Part shown: positions 58,075-64,000 of the stretch, piece after piece
Numbering within the stretch: the stretch's first letter is position 1
Layout: every line of letters begins with the position of its first letter
From: Pelmatolapia mariae
Lineage: Eukaryota; Chordata; Actinopteri; Cichliformes; Cichlidae
Length of the DNA: 64,000 nucleotides
NCBI RefSeq assembly: GCF_036321145.2
Contig: NC_086237.1
Span: 37,936,337 to 38,000,336, forward strand
Direction of reading: 5' to 3'
Notes under the pieces: model-generated
The model's database searches: none
Seen by the model: the letters and a program-made list of their open reading frames with translations, nothing else
What the model was told of the DNA's origin: nothing
Translations under genes and position numbers: made by a program

Positions 58075-58223
58075 GAGAAGGAGACGATGATGATGATGAT
58101 GATGAAGATGATGATATGAAGTTGAGAGTTGTTGCCGTGGCGCTTGGGGGTCCTTCCAGACCCTAGTGTTTCCCATCGTAACTTACGAACGTGCATTGGG
58201 GTTGCGAAATACCCCATCGCCAT
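55059..58223 (-). CDS. LINE endonuclease-reverse transcriptase ORF, read through from flank
   Basis: 1054 codons without a stop. About the first 50 codons (to 58075) come from the flanking CAT array, since the element itself has no Met in its first 150 or so codons. Then follow an APE-type endonuclease (about 90-310: LNIRSLSSKS, TETWL, GDFNIH near 240, SDH near 301), reverse transcriptase (about 570-830: NYRPISNLPF, FDTVDH, GVPQGSVLGPILF, YADDTQLY near 775) and a C-terminal region with LDYCNSLL and LHWLPVKSRIEFK, typical of L2/CR1 elements. It catalyses target-primed reverse transcription in intact elements. The unbroken frame indicates a young insertion; with the natural start lost it is probably not an autonomous source. 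Confidence 0.9.
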   Translation of the reverse strand: MAMGYFATPMHVRKLRWETLGSGRTPKRHGNNSQLHIIIFIIIIIIVSFSISISIETVSAPKQTKNKPKTSNKKLKHKKSKRKNNTESTSEPKSKTVKCGLLNIRSLSSKSLLVHDLIIDQQIDLLCLTETWLQQDDYVSLNESTPPNHSNYQKPRSTGRGGGVAAIFHTSLLINERPRQTFNSFESLMLSLVHPSCKTQKPVLLVIIYRPPGPYTEFLSDFSDFLSDLVLNSDKIIIVGDFNIHVDAKNDSLKIAFNLLLDSIGFSQNVKEPTHHFNHTLDLVLTYGIETEHLTVFPENPLLSDHFLITFTFTIIDYTAVESRLYQTRCLSDSAVTKFKNIIHPLLSSSMPCTNIEQGSYLNATPTEVDYLVNNFTSSLRTTLDTVAPVKTKVSNQKYLTPWYNSQTRSLKQITRKLERKWRVTNLEDHHLAWRNSLLLYKKALRKARTSYYSSLIEENKNNPRFLFSTVARLTKSQSSTEPTIPLTLTSNDFMNFFRNKIFIIREKITNNHPTDVISSTATFSTIDVKLDSFSPIDLSELTSIITSSKPSTCLLDPIPTKLLKEVLPLINSSILNMINLSLIIGYVPQAFKVAVVKPLLKKQSLDPAVLANYRPISNLPFISKILERVVVKQLTDHLQRNGLFEEFQSGFRAHHSTETALVKVTNDLLMASDSGLISVLVLLDLSAAFDTVDHNILLERLEHAVGITGTALQWFVSYLSNRLQFVQVNGESSSHAEVNYGVPQGSVLGPILFTLYMLPLGSIIRRHSINFHCYADDTQLYLSMKPGNTHQLVKLQECLKDIKTWMAANFLLLNSDKTEVIVLGPENLRNMVSKQILTLDGITLASSNAVRNLGVIFDQDMSFKAHIKQICKTAFFHLRNISKIRNILSQSDAEKLVHAFITSRLDYCNSLLSGCPKNSLKSLQLIQNAAARVLTGTRKREHISPVLASLHWLPVKSRIEFKILLLTYKVLNNQAPSYLNDLVVPYHPIRALRSRSAGLLVVPRVFKSRMGGRAFSFQAPLLWNQLPVWIQETDTISTFKVRLKTFLFAKAYS

Positions 58224-58806
58224 TACTAAGTGGTCACAGAGTACCCACGGAGTAGAGAGCTACCCCAGTCCTCACTAAGGCCGGTTTATGCGTAAACCGG
58301 GGCCCATCCGGCAAGGTGCTCGCCTTCGAGGAGCAGGAGAATGGAGCAGAAGGAGGAAGGAGGACCAGCAGGCATGGAAGGTCCGAGGTCCTCACTTAGG
58401 CCGGTTTACGCGTAACCCGGGGCCCGTAAGGCTAAGCCCTACCCTGCGAGGAGCAGGAGAACCAAGAGGAAGGAGGTAGGAGGACTAGCAGGCAGGGAGA
58501 GTCCGAGGTCCTCACTGAGGCCGGTTTACGTGAACACTCTCGAGAAGGAGACGATGATGATGATGATGAAGATGATGATGTGAAGTTGAGAGTTGTTGCC
58601 TTGGCGCTTGGGGGTCCCTCCAGACCCCAAGGTTTGCCATCGTAACTTACCCGATCGATGGAGGGTTACAGCCGATTAGGTGCCTTTGTCCGACGCTGTG
58701 ACGAGACCCGCTATAGCAGGGGGTCCACCTGACCCCCATCCGCCCCCACCCCGAGCCGGGGCCCTGTTTCGCGACGAGACCTGGGTCTGCGCTGCCGGGG
58801 TCTGTG
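58075..58806 (-). repeat. Remainder of the CAT array after the LINE
   Basis: Continues the interrupted array with (CAT)n, a 72-bp/48-bp pair near 58270-58510, a second (CAT)n and the GC-rich block, ending at the poly-C tract where the next 21.8-kb unit begins. Confidence 0.75.
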
Positions 58807-58965
58807 TGACCCCCCCCCCCCTCCCTTTTTTTTTTTTTTTTGGTCCAGGGTGCACAAGGGTTAAGGGATCGAGCGCCTGAAACACGGACAGTTTGTTGAT
58901 ATTGTAAAAAAAAATTCAGCCACAGGGGGGCGTTTTAAAAACGCACTCCCCTGTTGCGCATGTCC

Positions 58966-59151
58966 CTAATGGTATGCCCCCCCGTGCATCATCATTTCCC
59001 TCCGTGGATACCACGCCCATTTAAATTTTTCTCCTAGTTTCGTGCAGGCCAATATTTTGTACAGTTCAATATCGACACCGCGCTCGGTCTTCCGACCGCC
59101 ATATGATTCTCCTGACCGACCTATGATTATATCGGGTGCGCTTGATTGCAA
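58966..59151 (-). other. Small ORF of 61 codons, copy 4 (doubtful)
   Basis: Same as 37142-37327 in the second tandem unit. 59152-59475 shows no gene. Confidence 0.25.
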
Positions 59152-59475
59152 TAAAAATAAACTGTTGTGGCATACTTGTAACTACCTTGCTTGAATAAAA
59201 GTGTTCACATTTCATGTTCGTGTGCGGTGTTGTGCATCACATTGGACACTTGGAAACACTCACCTTTTAGATGAATTTCAGCTATATAATCTGTGGCTGC
59301 ATGTGTAAGGAAACACATTGACGCTCATTTGTCATGTATACACAAGGTGTTTATTTGAAATAAGTTGCACTTCACAATTAGCACACCTACGATAAGCCGC
59401 ATCACATTTGAGTAATTCATCCACTCTTATTACTTGAAATTTGGTGCACATTCAATATGTACATGTAGTCGTTAG

Positions 59476-59810
59476 TTACAGTTGTACAGAGCTATCCAGA
59501 ATGGGCCTTCTTCTGAAGTAGCTCCACACGATGTCACATAGACCAGGATCACTGGGGTGATGAGACCTGTTGGATGCATACTGGCTGGTCGATGTGATCA
59601 ACAGAGGCTTCGCTTTGACTGAGTATGCTAAATACAACATATTAGCGACGTGGATTCTTTGCACCGTGGCCTAGTCGTGTAACCCGACGTCTTATAGCAC
59701 GACGCCTCAAGGTGACCCGTTGTCGCCACTTTAAGCTCATTCGGACATTCTCGACCTATATTGGGAATAATGGTAACCCGTAGCTTGTTGGTTAGCGAAC
59801 TAGCCTGCAT
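59476..59810 (-). CDS. Two small ORFs divergent from gene A scrap, copy 4
   Basis: Same as 37652-37986 in the second tandem unit. Confidence 0.3.
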
Positions 59811-59953
59811 GTATTGGTGATGTACCTTGACTTGTGAACTTTACCTAAATAAAGAAATGTAATACTTTGCCAGCACTGTGTCGTTCAATATCATACAGAC
59901 AAAAGTGTAACATTTCACTTCTATCTTCACGTGTCTTCACAAACACTAATACA

Positions 59954-60145
59954 ATGGGTGCGGGAGAATCAAGAGTCCGTGTCACAGCTGTGTTCTTACT
60001 CGTAGGGCTCATGATCGTTAATGCTACCCTTAGCTTTAGGGGTCCAGTAACGTATCTGATGGATTCCGGATCCTACAGGTGCTCCGTCTTCATGGCGGTT
60101 GCGTTTGACTGGATCTTGGTTCACTTCGGACTGTTGTTCCCGTAG
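59954..60145 (+). pseudogene. Gene A 5' fragment fused to foreign tail, copy 3
   Basis: Same as 38130-38321, with the junction at 60093 and the same 63-residue chimeric frame. Confidence 0.6.
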
Positions 60146-61020
60146 TTATAATAAGCTGCCAGCAAAGTGTAACCCTCCCCGAATCCGACAGGGTCCTTTC
60201 CAGATGAGCTGGTGTTTCTAACAGGCAGAGGCCGGGGTGTCGCTTCGGCGAAGAGTGTGGGACTGTCATTATTCGGCTTCAAGTTTCTGTGAACGACAGG
60301 TGGATTGTCTGACGCCGACCTCGGGAACACTGTCTTTATTGCACGTCCTGGGATTTAGATCCCTGTCAACAGGTGGTGCTCTGAAATCCGTAGGTTGTAC
60401 AGCCCCGCTTCTGTGAACAACAGGCGGATTGTCCGACGCCAGCCTCGGGAACACTGTGTCTGTATTACGCATTCTAGGTTTTAGATTCCTGTGAACGACA
60501 GGTGGCCCTCTGAGGTCTGTACGCCGGTCTATTACCTCGCAATGCGGATCTGATCTCAGTTTTAAGCCTTCGAGCTTATCACAGAACTTGATCTGATCGG
60601 CGCTTTGAGTCTGGTGACATTGCAGTTCTCTGATCATGTCGTAGTCTTCTTTGCCATCTGAAAGCTTGCTCACATCCTTCATACAATAACGTATGAGCGA
60701 TTGCATGTCTGGGAACGTAAGCTGGTGAGGCGACTGCGCGGTAGACAATAGGATGTATCGTGTGTACGTGTCGTCTGCACCGATTGCGTATTTCAATGTG
60801 GTTCCCTTGCCTCTGATCAACAACAAGAAGTCGAATGCAAATCCTTGTGAACCAACTGTACTTGACACGTAAGGAAGTTATCGCTTCGTTGCGATCTTGA
60901 TCGACTAACCACCAGGCAGAGCATCTCCACTCGATCTCTTAGTTCAACCGAGGTTTTTTCAACCGCAAGTATGCCCTGCTGCGCAGATCTCCAGCTTCTT
61001 AAGAAAAGCAAGTGCCTCAC
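60121..61020 (-). pseudogene. Repeat-containing gene with frameshifts, copy 3
   Basis: Same as 38297-39196, with both lesions (two-base loss and ten-base loss). Confidence 0.5.
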
Positions 61021-61588
61021 GCCAAAAAACTAGCTCATGTACACGAGTGTCACTTTGGGAAATGCAAAGTGTTGTTCACTTGGATGTCTTTTGTGTACAG
61101 CGGTACGGTTTGCTTTTACATTATGATCAAAGTATTGTTTTCTTTTGTGTACAGCTGTATGCTTTGCTTTCTTTTTAAAAAAAATACGCTCTTCTCAACT
61201 GCACACAATTGTATCTGTATGTTGTTAGACGCTGCAATAAACAGATGCCTTTGCAGACACAGAGACTGTGTGGTTAATGATTGTGCCCATCACATACCCT
61301 TTGCGTTTAGTTTATGCTCTTCTTAACTGTGTACAATTTTATCTGTATGTTCTTAAACACTGCAATAAACCGATGCCTTTGCAGACACAGAGACTGTGTG
61401 GTTAATGATTGTGCCCATCACATTTGAATATGTATGTTGTTACACAGTACAATAAATGAATGTTATACAGAATGTAACTGACATTCACCATTTTAGAATA
61501 GTTTTTATTATACACAAATATAACACTTGTAGTAGAAATACTTGTGGTTCTTTATTATACAAAAATATGTTGGATGCAGTAGCCAAAC

Positions 61589-61996
61589 TCATAATGGCAA
61601 TACTTGTAATGGCAATACATCTACTATACTTGTAGTAGGTTTTTTATGTATCATACACAGATAAGCTGTTAGTTTGTCAATCCATTCACAGAAACTTCTC
61701 ACGGTATGTTTGGTGTTACATTCTGAACAAGCTTTGTTCACACACGCGCAGGTCGCGTGACCGCATAGCATCATGTACACTCTGCGCTGGTTACAGTCAA
61801 CGCAGGTAACATCTGACACGCAGCTGGTGTGCACCGGTCGATAAAATGCGCATTCTACCTTACACATAAAACACATTCGTTTCCCAGTTACCCTCACGTT
61901 CTCCTTGATGCATGCCTCAAAGGAAACATGTCCGCAGCTTAACATGTACATCTGTCTAAGTTCACAACAACACACACAAGTCAGCACATGTCCCAT
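61589..61996 (-). CDS. Small double-RING protein, copy 4, extended C-terminus
   Basis: Same as copy 3 (135 residues, two-base deletion before the original stop). Confidence 0.55.
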   Translation of the reverse strand: MGHVLTCVCCCELRQMYMLSCGHVSFEACIKENVRVTGKRMCFMCKVECAFYRPVHTSCVSDVTCVDCNQRRVYMMLCGHATCACVNKACSECNTKHTVRSFCEWIDKLTAYLCMIHKKPTTSIVDVLPLQVLPL

Positions 61997-62282
61997 GTGA
62001 CCCCACAGTGGCTAGCGCGGAGGAAGTTGAAGTTGAAGGCTCTGGCTGAGGCTCCGGTTGACGTTTATTGAAAGACGCAGTTATTGCTGTGGCTAAAGAC
62101 TCTTCTTCAGAGTCTGCAACAGGCTCGGGCATCGCTTCAATTTCTTCTTCCGCTTGGGTTTGCTCTTGCCTACAGCTTGCCCTCTCTGTTAAGGTCAAAC
62201 TATCAGTATACTTTGCTCGAAGAGACCTCCACTGAGTTGGTGCATCGAGCTCAAAATTTAAAATGTGTACACCAAATGTACT
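61962..62282 (-). CDS. Possible acidic upstream exon, copy 4
   Basis: Same as copy 3, including the Pro to Arg change. Confidence 0.3.
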   Translation of the reverse strand, partial: STFGVHILNFELDAPTQWRSLRAKYTDSLTLTERASCRQEQTQAEEEIEAMPEPVADSEEESLATAITASFNKRQPEPQPEPSTSTSSALATVGSHGTCADLCVLL

Positions 62283-64000
62283 TTCTCGGTCGGGACTCTC
62301 GGTCGGGAAAACTCTCTCAGTCGGGAAAACTCCCTCGGTCGGGAAAGTTTTGGTGTAAAGAAAGGTTTGCCGTTTTGATGGATTCTGTGTAATGTACGTG
62401 AAATGGCATGGATTTTGTGTGATGCAAAAGAAATAAATGTCATGGGAAAGCAATACTTTGGATTTCGTTTTTTATTATTCTCAACACAATCACCTACATT
62501 TTACATCTTTTACAATGTTAAAAACGATACACATACAAAAGTTGACCATGATTTCCTACAAATGCTTGTGTGGCGTTTGTAGGCCTGTGTGGCGTTTCAT
62601 CATTGTGCAAGATGAACCACGGCACAACATTTCACATACCCATGATAAAATGAAACAATGAAAATGACAGCTGGTCTGAAAATACCAGCCTGAGTCTATG
62701 AAACACACTGCCTGTTTGAAAACTTTCTCATTTGGACTCTCGGTCGGGAAAAATTTCTCGGTCGGGACTCTCGGTCGGGAAAACTTTCTCGGTCGGGACT
62801 CTCGGTCGGGAAAACTCTCTCGGTCGGGACTCTCGGTCGGGAAAACTTTCTCGGTCGGGACTCTCGGTCGGGAAAACTCTCTCGGTCGGGAAAACTATCT
62901 CGGTCGGGAAAACTTTCTCGGTTGGGAAAACTGTCTCGGTCGGGACTCTCGGTCGGGACTCTCGGTCGGGAAAACTTTCCCGGTCGGGACTCTCGGTCGG
63001 GAAAGTTTTGGTGTAAAGAAAGTTTGGCCGTTTTGATGGATTCTGTGTAATGTACGTGAAATGGCATGGATTTTGTGTGATGCAAAAGAAATAAATGTTA
63101 TGGCAAAGTTATACTTTGGATTTCGTTTTTTTTTTATGATTATCAACACATTCATCTACATTTTACATCTTTTACAATGTTAATAACGATACAGATACAA
63201 AAGTTGACCATGATTTCCTACAAATGCCTGTGTGGCGTTCAGGACTCATATCTGGCTTAGCAATCATCATTGTGTAAGATGAACCACGGCACTTCACATA
63301 CCCATGATAAAATGAAACAATGAAAATGACAGCTGATCTGAAAATACCAGCCTGAGTTTGTGAAACACACTGCCTGTTTGAAAACTTCCTCATTTGGACT
63401 CTCGGTCGGGAAAACTTTCTCGGTCGGGACTCTCGGTCGGGAAAACTCTCTCGGTCGGGACTCTCGGTCGGGAAAACTTTCTCGGTCGGGACTCTCGGTC
63501 GGGAAAACTCTCTCGGTCGGGACTCTCCGTCGGGAAAACTTTCTCGGTCGGGAAAACTTTCCCATTTTCATGGATTCTGTGTAATGTACGTGAAATGGCA
63601 TGGATTTTGTGTGATGCAAAAGAAATAAATGTCAAGTCAATGTTATACTTTGGATTTCGTTTTTTTAATTATTCTCAACACATTCATCTACATTTTACAT
63701 CTTTTACAATGTTAAAAACGATACAGATACAAAAGTTGACCATGATTTCCTACAAATGCCTGTGTGGCGTTCAGGACTCATATCTGGCTTAGCAATCATC
63801 ATTGTGTAAGATGAACCACGGCACAACATTTCACATACCCATGATAAAATGAAACAATGAAAATGGCAGCTGATCTGAAAATACCAGACTGAGTTTGTGA
63901 AACACACTGCCTGTTTGAAAACTTCCTCATTTGGACTCTCGGTCGGGAAAACTCTCTCGGTCGGGAAAACTTTCTCGGTCGGGAAAAGTCTCTCGGTCGG
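62283..64000 (-). repeat. Minisatellite with 350-bp spacers, second tandem unit
   Basis: Repeats 40459-42176; it runs off the window in a CTCGGTCGGG block. Confidence 0.85.

Larger units (their letters stand above)
36983..58806 (-). repeat. 21824-bp tandem unit, complete copy
   Basis: The sequence from 36983 onward recurs from 58807 with an unchanged offset of 21824 through the end of the window, including equal C12 and T16 homopolymers at the left edge. The unit contains gene A scrap, frameshifted gene, RING gene, a long minisatellite/module block, GIMAP-like fragment, arrays and the LINE. Its boundary joins minisatellite spacer to the poly-C block in the first case, and array to poly-C block in the second. 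Confidence 0.9.
58807..64000 (-). repeat. 21824-bp tandem unit, second copy (cut by window end)
   Basis: Repeats 36983-42176 with constant offset. I found no difference in the segments compared by eye. It contains the features listed below in the same order and ends inside the minisatellite. Confidence 0.9.

Noticed and set aside
1..64000. tRNA, rRNA or known ncRNA genes
   Set aside because: No cloverleaf with A and B boxes or rRNA core sequence was recognised on reading both strands.

Overview
This window looks like teleost fish chromosomal DNA, most likely from a percomorph. There are two firm anchors. One is a complete neurogenin-1 gene (32169-32756, minus strand). The other is a fish-type L2-clade LINE (54601-58074) with the (TTCAA)n tail and 3' region seen throughout percomorph genomes. 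Short introns, microsatellites and AATAAA poly(A) signals all fit a vertebrate; nothing looks bacterial.

Most of the window is one compound repeat, amplified in both orientations around a small unique core. In its own reading direction the unit runs: 120-bp mini-exon-like array; GIMAP-like gene fragment; CTT/ATT microsatellite; about 490-bp modules with poly-G tracts and 14-bp tandem motifs; a CCCGACCGAGAG minisatellite alternating with about 350-bp spacers; a small double-RING gene; a frameshifted repeat-containing gene; a 5' scrap of gene A in antisense; two small ORFs; a (CAT)n/120-bp array; then the next unit. Orientation is forward over 1-17567, reversed over 17568-28061, unique over 28062-33590, and reversed again over 33590-64000. 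The segments 8584-16848 and 19918-28061 are arms of a near-identical inverted repeat. The interval 36983-42176 recurs at 58807-64000 with a constant offset of 21824, so the right side is a tandem array of about 21.8-kb units.

The unique core (27922-33590) holds the only intact copy of gene A (two exons, 361 aa, unknown family). It is followed by three closely packed plus-strand ORFs: a 208-aa protein with a pyrin/death-fold-like C-terminal half, a 122-aa Ser/acidic protein and a 75-aa basic protein. Convergent to these lies neurog1 with its TATA box and GC-rich upstream region. The amplified units carry broken pieces of the same compact gene cluster, so the core probably preserves the ancestral arrangement that the flanks rearranged.

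The least expected signal is the 120-bp repeat. It divides into 72-bp blocks that look like complete mini-introns (GTGAGG start, pyrimidine tract, CAG end) and 48-bp blocks that look like 16-codon, phase-preserving exons, and it sits upstream of each GIMAP-like fragment. Whether any of this is spliced or translated cannot be told from the sequence. The origin of the small genes (host immune-type family, endogenous virus-like element, or other) is also unresolved.
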